DNA of 42,179 bases from Rhodospirillales bacterium (GTDB lineage: Bacteria; Pseudomonadota; Alphaproteobacteria; Rhodospirillales; Casp-alpha2), in assembly GCA_013203595.1 (NCBI GenBank), contig JABMNT010000167.1, forward strand, positions 1-42,179. The letters are read 5' to 3'. The position numbers were made by a program, and so were the translations under genes. How positions within the stretch are numbered: position 1 is the first letter of the stretch; every line of letters starts with the position of its first letter. The notes beneath the pieces were generated by a model that searched no databases, was not told the DNA's origin, and saw nothing but the letters and a program-made list of their open reading frames with translations. Below are positions 25,647 through 33,717 of this stretch, one piece after another.

Positions 25647-26005
25647 CCATGATCGAGGTTCCGCTACACGCCGTCGCCCATGGCCGCGCCGGTGACAAGG
25701 GAAATCGCTGCAATATCAGCGTGATCGCCTATAACCCGGATTTGTATCCGCTGCTGCTCGCCCAGGCCACAGCGGCCCGGGTTTTGAAGATTTTCAGCTT
25801 TCGCGGCGCCAGCGATGTTCGGCGCTATGCGCTTCCCCATCTGGGGGCCCTGAATTTTGTCATCGATGATGTGCTCGAGGGTGGCGTTAATGGAAGCCTG
25901 AACCTGGATGGCCATGGCAAGGCGTTGTCGTTTTTGCTGTTGGCGGAACTGACCGTGCGGGTTCCCAGGGCCGAACTACCGGAAGGTTCTCCCTATTTAC
26001 TCTAG
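25643..26005 (+). CDS. AtuA C-terminal-domain-like protein
   Basis: This 120-residue protein resembles the small C-terminal domain of long AtuA proteins. The conserved opening is VPLHAVAHGRAGDKGNRCN followed by ISVIAYNPDLYPLL. FRGASDVRRYALPHLGALNF and GGVNGSLNLDGHGK complete the pattern. It overlaps the preceding gene by 4 bases, so equal amounts and a complex of the two are likely. A second ATG at 25649 is possible. The function is unknown beyond the association. Confidence 0.8.
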   Translation: MTMIEVPLHAVAHGRAGDKGNRCNISVIAYNPDLYPLLLAQATAARVLKIFSFRGASDVRRYALPHLGALNFVIDDVLEGGVNGSLNLDGHGKALSFLLLAELTVRVPRAELPEGSPYLL

Positions 26006-26456
26006 TGATTCCATATCAACAGGAAAGGCACGCGTCGGGAGGTCGGCGCGATGCCGGGGCTGGGGCAGGGCAGGTCATATTACGCTCCTGACCCGGCGTG
26101 AGCGGGCCTGCGGCTGGCCCGATCGGGTGAATCATCAGCGGTTGGCTGGGGTTCACCTTGGATGTGGTGGCTCTTTTAAGGGTTTGATGCCAGTGCAGTG
26201 CCAGCGGAATCCGGCCGGTGCGCCGCCCAAAATGGCAGAAAAGGGCCGATAATCCGGGATTTTTGCCGCATTTTCATGTCGGGGACACGCCTCTTGCATC
26301 AGCTATTGCGATCACATGTTTTTAGGGACAAATAGAGGATAGCTGGTAATCTGATATTAAGCGTTCGAAATTATACTTGGGATTGATTCGTTTTGGGCGC
26401 GAATGGGTGGGGGCTGGTTTGCCGTCATTGAATGGCAGCGGAGGATCGGGTGCAGA
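26006..26456. other. 451-base non-coding interval with a strong hairpin
   Basis: No convincing gene was found on either strand here. CGGGCC-TGCGGCT-GGCCCG (26103-26108 with 26116-26121) is a perfect 6-bp stem, lying after the AtuA pair but with no T-tract. The first half is GC-rich with several G-runs. The second half (26280-26400) becomes AT-rich and should contain the promoter of the following paralogous pair, though I cannot fix a -35/-10. A small RNA or a long 5' leader is possible. Confidence 0.4.
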
Positions 26457-27707
26457 ATGGCTGAGTGGGGTACCGCATCGACAGGTATGACGTCTGCGTC
26501 ATCAAGTGTTGAAAATACATTGATTAGCCGTCTGAAGCGAATCGAACACAACACCAGTGGTTACTTTGCAATTCAGATCCATCTGTCGCATCTGCGCAAG
26601 GGCAACCGACAGGCCCATTTCATACAGATCGCGACCCGGACTTTCGACAATTTGGTGGAAGGCAATGATGCCAGCCTGTTTACCATGACCAATCAGGATC
26701 TGGTACTGGTCTGTCGCAATGTCGATGTGGATGTGGTTGATACGGTAATCGACAAGGTGCGCGGTCTGTTTAGCGAGGACCCGTTGACGGAAGTCGACGA
26801 GTCCGGATTTGAAGACAATTTTTCGACCTGGTACGACCTGTCCAACTCCGAAGATTTTGCCTCGTTTTTTTCCGTCATCGCCGACCTGTCCCTGGAGGCA
26901 GAGCGTCTGCAGGCCGAAAAGATCAGTCAGCGCGACAAGGACAAGGCCGCAGGTGAGCCGCTGGAAGCGGCAAATCTGTCTGAAATCAACATGAAGCTCA
27001 TGCGCAGCCGGATCGCTGATCTGTTGCAGCATCAAACCTGCCTGCTGGTGCGCTCAGGTGGCGCCGGCGAAGTTGTGTTCCGCGAGCATTTTGTATCCAT
27101 GGCACAGGTCCGCGAACGGATTGCACCGGACAAAAACCTGTTCGCAAGCCCCTGGTTATTCCAGTATCTGACGGAAACCCTTGATCGGCGTATTCTGTCG
27201 GTCTTGGCCGAATGGGATTTTTCCGAAATTGAGGATCCCATCAGCATAAATCTGAACGTCAGCACGATTTTGTCGAGGGATTTTCAGGCCTTTCACAAGG
27301 CGGTTGGCGACCATACCCACAAAGTTGTCATTGAAATGCATATTATCGATGTGTTTGCCGATACCAAGAATTTTGGCTATGCCCGGGATTCCCTGCAGGA
27401 CCGGGGCTATCGGGTTCTGGTCGATGGCCTGGACCCGATGTCTCTGCAGTTTTTTGAAGTTTCCAAATTTGCTGCGGATTTCATAAAAATCGGCTGGAAC
27501 CAAAGCTTGCAGGAAGAGGATGGCAAGTCCCGCCTGGAGGAAATGAGAAAGATCATCCTGTCGGCCGGGCGCGAAAGTGTGATACTGGGCCGGGTGGATA
27601 CGGAAAAAGCGGTTAAATGGGGATTGGGAATTGGCGTCAGCCGGTTTCAGGGTTTCTTCATTGACCGGCTTGCAGAAGTTGCCGGTAGCGGCAAAAAGAC
27701 TCTATAG
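26457..27707 (+). CDS. Degenerate EAL-like domain protein, paralogue 1
   Basis: I start this at ATG 26457 (416 residues; GGAGGA 11 bases upstream), because the second paralogue begins in the same GTGCAGAATGGC-like context. Residues about 30-120 look like a worn GGDEF-type fold. The C-terminal half follows EAL topology: ISINLNVSTILSRDFQ, VVIEMHIIDVF, GYRVLVDGLDPMSLQFF, FIKIGW, ILGRVDTEKAVKWG and GVSRFQGFF. The catalytic EAL signature, the DDFG metal motif (here DGLD) and AEGVET (here GRVDTE) are all altered, so c-di-GMP hydrolysis is unlikely. It may be a c-di-GMP or protein-binding module. It precedes its paralogue by 10 bases. Confidence 0.7.
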   Translation: MAEWGTASTGMTSASSSVENTLISRLKRIEHNTSGYFAIQIHLSHLRKGNRQAHFIQIATRTFDNLVEGNDASLFTMTNQDLVLVCRNVDVDVVDTVIDKVRGLFSEDPLTEVDESGFEDNFSTWYDLSNSEDFASFFSVIADLSLEAERLQAEKISQRDKDKAAGEPLEAANLSEINMKLMRSRIADLLQHQTCLLVRSGGAGEVVFREHFVSMAQVRERIAPDKNLFASPWLFQYLTETLDRRILSVLAEWDFSEIEDPISINLNVSTILSRDFQAFHKAVGDHTHKVVIEMHIIDVFADTKNFGYARDSLQDRGYRVLVDGLDPMSLQFFEVSKFAADFIKIGWNQSLQEEDGKSRLEEMRKIILSAGRESVILGRVDTEKAVKWGLGIGVSRFQGFFIDRLAEVAGSGKKTL

Positions 27708-27717
27708 GAAATGCAGA

Positions 27718-28992
27718 ATGGCCGATAGTTCGGGAAATCAACGGAATCTGCCAAGTCAGGAGAACCTGCTCCTTGACTACATCCATCGTCTGGAAAGCCA
27801 TAAGGAAGGCCGCCGGCTGGTTCATATCCATTTGTCCAGCCTGCGCCCGTTCAATCGCCGCGACCAGCATATCAGGATGGCGGCCAACAATTTTGATCCG
27901 CTGATTTCGGACCTGAACGGTCAACTGTTTATCCTGAAGAATTCCGATATCTTTTTTGTCTTCAAACAAAGTGTCCTGGGCGAAGTCGAGACACTTGTCC
28001 AGAAAGTGAAATTTCTGTTTGATGATGACCCGCTGATTGCGGACGCCGCCAAACATCACCAGCCGTTCGCAACCTGGTACGATGCCGATAAAGACTTCGA
28101 GACCATTCTCAATCTGATTCAGAATATCGCTCAGGCTGAGAAAAACCGCCAGTCTGTGGTGCGTGCGCGGATGGATGCCCGTGCCGCTCTGAAGGCCAAG
28201 CAGCAGCAGGGAGAGCCGTTGACACCCGATGTGCTGTCACGTCTTGAATCCGCCTTGGCGCGGGCTGATCTGTCGAATTTGGTGCGCCGGCAGTTTATCT
28301 GCAAAGTCGATTCGAAAATGGTGCCGGAGCAGATGTTCAGCGAGCTCTTTATCTCAATCAAGGATCTCAGAGAAACCATGTTGCCGGGCGTCAACGTGAC
28401 CGCAAACCGCTGGCTGTTTCAGCATTTAACGGAAACGCTCGATAAACGGATGTTGTCGATGTTGACAAAAAACGATGGCGTTTCGATTTCCGGTGATATT
28501 AGTTTCAATGTCAATATAGCAACGCTCTTGTCGCCGGAATTTCAAACCTATGACGACAATGTCGCCGCATCACGCCGTGGCACAATGATTATCGAGTTGC
28601 AGAAAGAAGATATCTTCTCGAACCTGCCATCCTATCTTTTTGCCCGGGAAATGGTGCAGGACAAAGGCTACCGGGTGTGTCTTGACGGCATGACCCTGGA
28701 TACTCTGGTGATGATAAATTTCGAGCGGATCGGTGCCGATTTATGCAAACTGGTATGGCATTCAGATCTGGTTGACGGGGGTGAGGCAACCCATCAGCAG
28801 TTGCGCGCTGTGATCGAGAAAATAAAGCCGGATAATCTTATTCTTTGTCGCTGCGATAATCGCGAAGCCATTGATTTCGGTCGGTCACTTGGCATTACCC
28901 AGTTTCAGGGGCGTTATGTTGAAAACCTGATTGCCGAGGATGGCCGGCGCCGAGAATTGCTCCGCCTGAAACGTCGGATCGAACGCAACTGA
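27718..28992 (+). CDS. Degenerate EAL-like domain protein, paralogue 2
   Basis: Start ATG 27718 has AGGAAA eight bases upstream (424 residues). It is a tandem paralogue of the preceding protein: RLVHIHLSSLRPFNRRDQH against AIQIHLSHLRKGNRQAHF, FATWYDADKDFETI against FSTWYDLSNSEDFA, and RWLFQHLTETLDKRMLSML against PWLFQYLTETLDRRILSVL. The EAL-like half has FNVNIATLLSPEFQ, MIIELQKEDIF, GYRVCLDGMTLDTL and ITQFQGRYV. Catalytic acidic residues are again replaced (DGMT for DDFG; CRCDNRE for AEGVET). Probably both act together as a heteromer. The next gene downstream is convergent and encodes a receiver protein. Confidence 0.7.
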   Translation: MADSSGNQRNLPSQENLLLDYIHRLESHKEGRRLVHIHLSSLRPFNRRDQHIRMAANNFDPLISDLNGQLFILKNSDIFFVFKQSVLGEVETLVQKVKFLFDDDPLIADAAKHHQPFATWYDADKDFETILNLIQNIAQAEKNRQSVVRARMDARAALKAKQQQGEPLTPDVLSRLESALARADLSNLVRRQFICKVDSKMVPEQMFSELFISIKDLRETMLPGVNVTANRWLFQHLTETLDKRMLSMLTKNDGVSISGDISFNVNIATLLSPEFQTYDDNVAASRRGTMIIELQKEDIFSNLPSYLFAREMVQDKGYRVCLDGMTLDTLVMINFERIGADLCKLVWHSDLVDGGEATHQQLRAVIEKIKPDNLILCRCDNREAIDFGRSLGITQFQGRYVENLIAEDGRRRELLRLKRRIERN

Positions 28993-29063
28993 CAGGGCGC
29001 GAATGAATGGCGGAAATGGATGGTCCGGCCGCACGTCGGTAATCGGCTTATCCGTCCGGGGGA

Positions 29064-30119
29064 TCAGGTGACGGTATCGACTTTTTCGATGCTCATGCGC
29101 AGGCCCTTCAGCAACTGCCGACCGAGCTCGCCACCGTCACCACCGACTTTTTCACGAATAACGGCACGCATGGAATCGATGTGGCACTTAACCACCTCGA
29201 CGGCTTTGTCATCTTCACGGCAGCCTTCCATGGTCACATCGTACAGCATCTTGCCAAAGGTTGAAATCAGCGGATAGCCGAAGGTCCCGCCCTGACCGCG
29301 AAGTTCCAGCGCCAGATCATGAATATCGGCAAAATGCCGCGACCGGCGACCGGGCTCCATGAGAGCTTCGGTACACAAGTCCGACAGCTTGGCCAGATAA
29401 TCCAGAGCCCAGACGGTGAAATCGAGGGCCGCGCGTTCAAGTTCCTTTTCCGCCTCTTCGATCAGGTCCATGGGCACTTCGCCCTTGGTTTTGGCGCCCA
29501 TGGCGCCCCTGGCCGCCTTATCACGCAGGTTGTTGGCCAGGCGCCAGTACCAGACGTCGGTCGGCGTGGTCGGCTTTACCTTTTTGTCGGCCGAATAAAC
29601 AATAACCACATCGGAATCGGATTTTTCCCGGCGATCCTCGTTGCGGCCTTCGGATTTGCGGCGGCGGTCCGGCCCGAAATAATTCTGCGTTGTCACAAAC
29701 TGTCGCGGATAATCAACCACTTCCAGAAACCGCTCGTACACGGAGGTAACGGAAAACGGTTTGGCGATAAATTCAGTAACACCCAAATCGCGGGCTGAAT
29801 TGACGTAGTCCCGGTCGGCAGCGCCCGATATCATCAGAAACGGGACCATCCGATTCGGGCAGTCCTTGGACGCCCTGACCCAGCGCAGCAGTAAAAGCCC
29901 GTTAATGGGGGCCATGGCCAAATCAGAGAAGATAATATCGGGGCCCGTATTGCCGGCCGATTTCATTGTTTTCAGATAATCGATGGCATCTTCGCCGTTA
30001 TCCGCCGTCGTTACGCGGCCAAATTGGAAATGCCGGAGCATATCTTCCAGAGCGTTACGTACATAAAGATTATCTTCAACCAGAAGAACGTTGCAACGTG
30101 AAAAGTCGTAGACTGCCAA
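29064..30119 (-). CDS. Receiver-domain protein with HPt-like C-terminus lacking the phospho-histidine
   Basis: This 351-residue protein has a complete receiver domain at 1-135: VLLVEDNLYV (Glu15, Asp16), acceptor Asp66 in IIFSDLAMAPING, MISG, and Lys120 in IAKPF. A linker with YFGPDRRRKSEGR follows, as seen in other alphaproteobacterial receivers. The C-terminal helices contain HDLALELRGQGGTFG (267-281), which matches the HPt motif HxLKGxxxxxG except that Leu271 occupies the His position. The start is TTG 30119, chosen because AGGTGA lies six bases upstream and the next Met falls inside the receiver. It is convergent with the EAL-like pair and divergent from gapR. It resembles a phosphorylation-controlled scaffold more than a transcription factor. 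Confidence 0.75.
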   Translation of the reverse strand: MAVYDFSRCNVLLVEDNLYVRNALEDMLRHFQFGRVTTADNGEDAIDYLKTMKSAGNTGPDIIFSDLAMAPINGLLLLRWVRASKDCPNRMVPFLMISGAADRDYVNSARDLGVTEFIAKPFSVTSVYERFLEVVDYPRQFVTTQNYFGPDRRRKSEGRNEDRREKSDSDVVIVYSADKKVKPTTPTDVWYWRLANNLRDKAARGAMGAKTKGEVPMDLIEEAEKELERAALDFTVWALDYLAKLSDLCTEALMEPGRRSRHFADIHDLALELRGQGGTFGYPLISTFGKMLYDVTMEGCREDDKAVEVVKCHIDSMRAVIREKVGGDGGELGRQLLKGLRMSIEKVDTVT

Positions 30120-30369
30120 TGAACGTCACCTAAATCGGAATGCTAGAATTAAGTCTATAAAGGACGAACTGGACATGTGCAACAAACCCGCCCCGCCAGA
30201 CTGTGAATGTTTGTAAACAAATGTCGGCGTGAGTGGGCTCCGTTCGGGCAAACGGCCATATCGCGTCTTGCAGAGCCGATTATTGAACGATATCTTCCCC
30301 CTTCATCTATCTGACGCGTATAACCCTGTTAACTGAACATTAACTGTAAAAGAAAAGGGAATTGAAAAC
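30120..30369. promoter_or_regulatory. Divergent interval receiver gene / gapR with dyads
   Basis: This 250-base interval separates two diverging genes. TTTGT-AA-ACAAA (30210-30221) is a perfect 5-bp dyad, and CCGTT-N6-AACGG (30240-30255) is a second small one. Both could be operators. The last 60 bases before gapR are AT-rich, with AAAGGGAA upstream of the ATG. I cannot assign promoters with confidence. Confidence 0.35.
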
Positions 30370-30615
30370 ATGAATGATGTGGCCGGTGTTGCGGGCGACC
30401 GCCTGCGCTCTTTCATCGAACGGATCGAGCGTCTGGAAGAGGAAAAAGCCGCCCTGGCGGAGGATATCAAGGAGGTTTTCTCGGAAGCCAAAGGCACCGG
30501 CTTTGATGTCAAAATCATGCGCCAGATCATCCGCCTAAGGAAAATGGAAGACGGTGACCGTTCGGAAATGGAAGAGGTTCTTGACGTTTACAAACGCGCC
30601 CTTGGCATGATGTAA
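30370..30615 (+). CDS. gapR: GapR-family (DUF2312) nucleoid-associated protein
   Basis: This 81-residue protein has the typical DUF2312 sequence: RLRSFIERIERLEEEKAAL, then DIKEVFSEAKGTGFD, MRQIIRLRKMEDGDR and EMEEVLDVYKRAL. It forms two long helices. In Caulobacter, GapR is an essential DNA-binding protein that clamps overtwisted AT-rich DNA ahead of replication and transcription and stimulates topoisomerases. The family is almost confined to alphaproteobacteria and their phages, so it is a good taxonomic marker here. Length and composition are normal for a chromosomal copy. Confidence 0.95.
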   Translation: MNDVAGVAGDRLRSFIERIERLEEEKAALAEDIKEVFSEAKGTGFDVKIMRQIIRLRKMEDGDRSEMEEVLDVYKRALGMM

Positions 30616-30622
30616 ATGTGTT

Positions 30623-31228
30623 TTATTCGGCATCGCTGATATCAAAAGCCCGTTCCGCGTAAGCAACCAGTTGCGCAAGGCTTTGCTTAATGGTCTGGCT
30701 GTCCGTATCAATGGCGAGTTCCGGATTTTCCGGGGCCTCATAGGGCGATGAAATACCGGTAAACGCGGCGATTTCTCCGGCCCGCGCCTTTTTATACAAA
30801 CCTTTCGGATCACGGGCTTCACAGGCAGCCAGTCCGGGGTCCAGATGGATTTCATGAAATCCGTCCCCGACAATGTCCCGAACCCGGGTTCTGTCGGCCT
30901 TGAACGGCGAAATAAACGCCGTTAACACCAGCACGCCGGATTTGGCGAACAGGGCCGCGACTTCACCGGCGCGGCGGATGTTTTCGTGACGGTCGGCATC
31001 TGAGAACCCGAGATCTGCATTCAATCCGTAGCGCAGATTATCGCCGTCGAGAACAAACACCTCAAATCCCCTGGCGAACAGAGCCGCTTCAAGGGCCATG
31101 GCCAAAGTCGATTTGCCCGAACCGGAAAGTCCGGTAAACCACAGAACTCCGCCCTTATGGCCGTGTTTGCGCCAACGGTCCTCTGGTAAGACAGTATGCG
31201 AAACCGATGTGATATTGGTTTGTGTCAT
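30623..31228 (-). CDS. cysC: Adenylyl-sulfate kinase CysC
   Basis: CysC phosphorylates adenosine 5'-phosphosulfate with ATP to give PAPS, the donor for sulfation or for sulfate reduction. At 201 residues it is a stand-alone kinase. It has the P-loop WFTGLSGSGKSTLA, VFVLDGDNLRYGLNADLGFS, the basic ADRHENIRRAGEVA, and KGLYKKARAGEIAAFTGI. No cysD/cysN (sulfate adenylyltransferase) is beside it. It is last in the minus-strand train, six bases after the lipoprotein gene, so co-transcription with lipid transport genes is likely but unexplained. It ends convergently seven bases from gapR. Confidence 0.93.
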   Translation of the reverse strand: MTQTNITSVSHTVLPEDRWRKHGHKGGVLWFTGLSGSGKSTLAMALEAALFARGFEVFVLDGDNLRYGLNADLGFSDADRHENIRRAGEVAALFAKSGVLVLTAFISPFKADRTRVRDIVGDGFHEIHLDPGLAACEARDPKGLYKKARAGEIAAFTGISSPYEAPENPELAIDTDSQTIKQSLAQLVAYAERAFDISDAE

Positions 31229-31234
31229 TGGCGC

Positions 31235-31843
31235 TCAGAGCTTTGATATGGAGGATAGAAAATCCGCATAAACAATCGAAAGGGCGGTATTGAGAGATTC
31301 AACCGCGGCCGCAACGCTTGCGCCGCCGGCGTCATTTTCCAGGCGGTAGCTGTCCAGAAACAGAAGCTTTCCGGTGCCCGGATTGCGTAGCCCCAATTCA
31401 ATTTCAAGGATGGTACGATAGCCGGATTTCATAGCCACCTGCTCCAGGTGCTTGATTTTTCCGGTCAAGGCATAGTCGGCTTTTACGCGCATTTCCGGGG
31501 TTACGACCGAGTCCGAAATTTTCGCGGCGCGCAGAAAAGAAACCAGTTCATCGCGCAACATGACCGTCGGTGGCTGGGTCCAAAACTGGTAATGATAGGC
31601 CTTGACCTGATTGGGTTTCCCCGCCTCCGAATAAACAATCGGACGTTCCGATGTCAGGCCATCGGCGACAAAGCGGTCGACCTCGATGGTTCCGGGGAGG
31701 GCCGGGCTGGCCATGGGCTCGGCCGCATAGACCGCCTGCAGCCGGAAATATTGATCTTCCGGAACCGGTGGGGCGCTGCCGCAGGCCACGGTTAGCAGAC
31801 ATAAGGACAGAATTGTTGCGCTTTTGGGTAGAAACCGGATCAT
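31235..31843 (-). CDS. PqiC-like outer-membrane-facing lipoprotein of an MCE transporter
   Basis: From ATG 31843 (GAGGTG six bases upstream) this encodes 202 residues. A GTG at 31849 is also in frame. The lipoprotein signal ends in LLTVAC, giving the lipid-anchored Cys21. The mature part follows the ABC-type transport auxiliary lipoprotein (PqiC/YmbA) pattern: DQYFRLQ near the start, IEVDRFVADGLTSERPIVY, then the WTQPPTVMLRDELVSFLR block. Such lipoproteins partner MCE proteins in moving lipids across the periplasm. It follows mlaD by 38 bases in the same operon, which supports this role. Confidence 0.82.
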   Translation of the reverse strand: MIRFLPKSATILSLCLLTVACGSAPPVPEDQYFRLQAVYAAEPMASPALPGTIEVDRFVADGLTSERPIVYSEAGKPNQVKAYHYQFWTQPPTVMLRDELVSFLRAAKISDSVVTPEMRVKADYALTGKIKHLEQVAMKSGYRTILEIELGLRNPGTGKLLFLDSYRLENDAGGASVAAAVESLNTALSIVYADFLSSISKL

Positions 31844-31881
31844 AGTCACCTCTTATCTAGTCAATCGAGTAGGGCGCGAAC

Positions 31882-32874
31882 TCAGCGGGAATTGTCCGGC
31901 TGCGGCGAACTGCCCAGCAACAGCCCCGGATTGGCCCGGATCTGGCGCGAAAACTCATTCATGTTGCGCGCCGCCGATTCCATGTTCTGGTTAATCGAAT
32001 CAATATGGCGCGACAGGGATTCAACCACATAACGGGATTCCCCGAGGATTGTTTCGATGTCGGCTTTCGGGTCGACTGCCAGGCGATCCACATCTTCCAG
32101 GACCTTGTCCATGGATTTCAGGACATCATCGAACTTGTGTGTTGACGCCTCCATCTGCGCCAGGATTTCCTCCACCAGCTTGCGGTTTTGCGGCGACGCG
32201 ATTTTGCTGACTTCCCGGCTGGCACTGCTTAGTTCCTCGGTGAACGTCTCAATATTACTGGTAATTCGGGGAATGCGGCGCTGGATATCGGCAATCAGTG
32301 ATTTGCTGTCACCGATCAGTTTCTGGACATCGCCGGCAAGCACCCTGCCGTCCTGTCCGATAAACCGCTTTATCTCCTGAAAAGTCCCGGTTACTTCCCT
32401 GATCAGGGGTTTGGCATCGGATTCGATGATCAGAGCCACCTGATCAGCCAGCGACGATACCGCTCCGAAAACACTGGATGCATCGCGTGAATTAACCCGC
32501 TCGCCCGGCTCCAGGGCGGTTCTGCTGACCCCGGCATGAACCTGCAGGGCCACTGAGGAAAGCAAACTGGGCGCGGCGATTTCAATCTGGCTGTCTTCGG
32601 GTATGCGCCAGCCCCGCTGGATCGAAAAATCGACTCGAAACTCCATGCGTCCGTTCTTCTGTTCGGGGGTTACTGTTTCAACCTGACCAATCGGAAATCC
32701 CTCATAAATCACCTGGGTGCCAAATTTCACACCGGTGACATTGTCATAAACGGTGTAGTAAGGGTCAACGGCACCGGTTCGACCGGTCAGAACAGCAATG
32801 CTGCCGACGGCGGCGACAATCATCGCTATCACGAACAGGCCGACCACCAAATAATTGATTTTGCTATACCTCAT
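31882..32874 (-). CDS. mlaD: MlaD-type MCE-domain substrate-binding protein
   Basis: This 330-residue protein has one N-terminal membrane anchor (about 8-30) and an MCE domain (about 36-120) with YYTVYDNVTGVKFGTQV, GFPIGQVETV and IEIAAPSLL. A long helical tail (about 150-310) carries repeated Ile/Leu heptads. It is longer than E. coli MlaD (~180 residues) and closer to PqiB/Mce-like proteins with a helical extension that could form a tube to the lipoprotein partner. Its ATG overlaps the ATPase stop (ATGA). It probably hexamerises and passes phospholipids between the membranes; the direction of transport cannot be read. Confidence 0.88.
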   Translation of the reverse strand: MRYSKINYLVVGLFVIAMIVAAVGSIAVLTGRTGAVDPYYTVYDNVTGVKFGTQVIYEGFPIGQVETVTPEQKNGRMEFRVDFSIQRGWRIPEDSQIEIAAPSLLSSVALQVHAGVSRTALEPGERVNSRDASSVFGAVSSLADQVALIIESDAKPLIREVTGTFQEIKRFIGQDGRVLAGDVQKLIGDSKSLIADIQRRIPRITSNIETFTEELSSASREVSKIASPQNRKLVEEILAQMEASTHKFDDVLKSMDKVLEDVDRLAVDPKADIETILGESRYVVESLSRHIDSINQNMESAARNMNEFSRQIRANPGLLLGSSPQPDNSR

Positions 32875-33716
32875 AGGGCTGCATCCTTGTTGACTTCCAC
32901 GCCCGTCAGACGGTGCAAATATTCATCCATATCCATTGAGTCATCTTCCGGAACCCGGTTCAACAAATTGTAAACCCGCTCATTCGATGAGTTCCTGACC
33001 TCGTCAACGGTACCGACCATGAGAATATGCCCACGGTCCAGTATCGTTATCCGGTCGGCGATCTTGAAGGCACTTTCCAGCTCGTGGGTAACCACCACGA
33101 TGCTCATCTGCATGGCATCACGCAGCAGCAGAATCAGATCATCCAGCGCCGATGCGACAACCGGGTCCAGCCCGGCCGATGGTTCGTCACAAAACAGAAT
33201 CTTGGGGTCCATGACGATGGCCCGGGCAAAGGCTGCGCGTTTGATCATGCCGCCGGAAAGCTCGGAGGGCATCAAATCCTCGAATCCGCCCAATTCAACA
33301 ACCTCCAGCTTCATGCGGGTCATGATGTCCATGGTCATCGGGTCCAAGTCCGTATGCTCATACAAGGGCAGCATGACATTTTCGCCGATGGTCATCGAGC
33401 TGAACAGGGCCCCGCCCTGAAAGGCAACGCCCATTTTCTTGCGCAGATCGAAAAACTGCCGTTGGTCGAGGGTGTCGATATCCTGACCGAGAATGCGCAT
33501 GGTCCCCGATGTCTTGGTTTCCAGGGCCATCAGGTGGCGGAGCAGGGTGCTTTTTCCCGAGCCGCTGCCGCCCATGATGACCATGATTTCGCCTTCCCGC
33601 ACGTCCAGGGTGACGCCTTTGAGGATCTCCCGGTCACCATAATGGGTGACCAGGTTTTCAACTTCAATAACAGTGACCGGGGGCGGATTTGTCTCTGGGC
33701 TCATTGCGCTGCTCAT
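32871..33716 (-). CDS. mlaF: MlaF-type lipid ABC transporter ATPase
   Basis: The chosen ATG 33716 lies one base after the permease stop (281 residues); the frame is open further but would overlap the permease. Features are VTHYGDREILKGVTL, Walker A GGSGSGKST, Q-loop GVAFQGGALFSSMT, signature SELSGGMIKRAAFARA, Walker B ILFCDEPSAGLDP and H-loop VVTHELESAF. These are the Mkl/MlaF subgroup features. It powers the MlaE permease in the inner membrane. The C-terminal tail (EYLHRLTGVEVNKD) is short; in MlaF a tail of this kind contacts neighbouring subunits, which may apply here. Confidence 0.9.
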   Translation of the reverse strand: MSSAMSPETNPPPVTVIEVENLVTHYGDREILKGVTLDVREGEIMVIMGGSGSGKSTLLRHLMALETKTSGTMRILGQDIDTLDQRQFFDLRKKMGVAFQGGALFSSMTIGENVMLPLYEHTDLDPMTMDIMTRMKLEVVELGGFEDLMPSELSGGMIKRAAFARAIVMDPKILFCDEPSAGLDPVVASALDDLILLLRDAMQMSIVVVTHELESAFKIADRITILDRGHILMVGTVDEVRNSSNERVYNLLNRVPEDDSMDMDEYLHRLTGVEVNKDAAL

Positions 33717-33717
33717 G

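Noticed and set aside
29064-30119. Calling the receiver protein a functional HPt phosphotransfer protein
   Set aside because: The phospho-accepting His position is Leu271, so phosphotransfer through the usual site is not expected.
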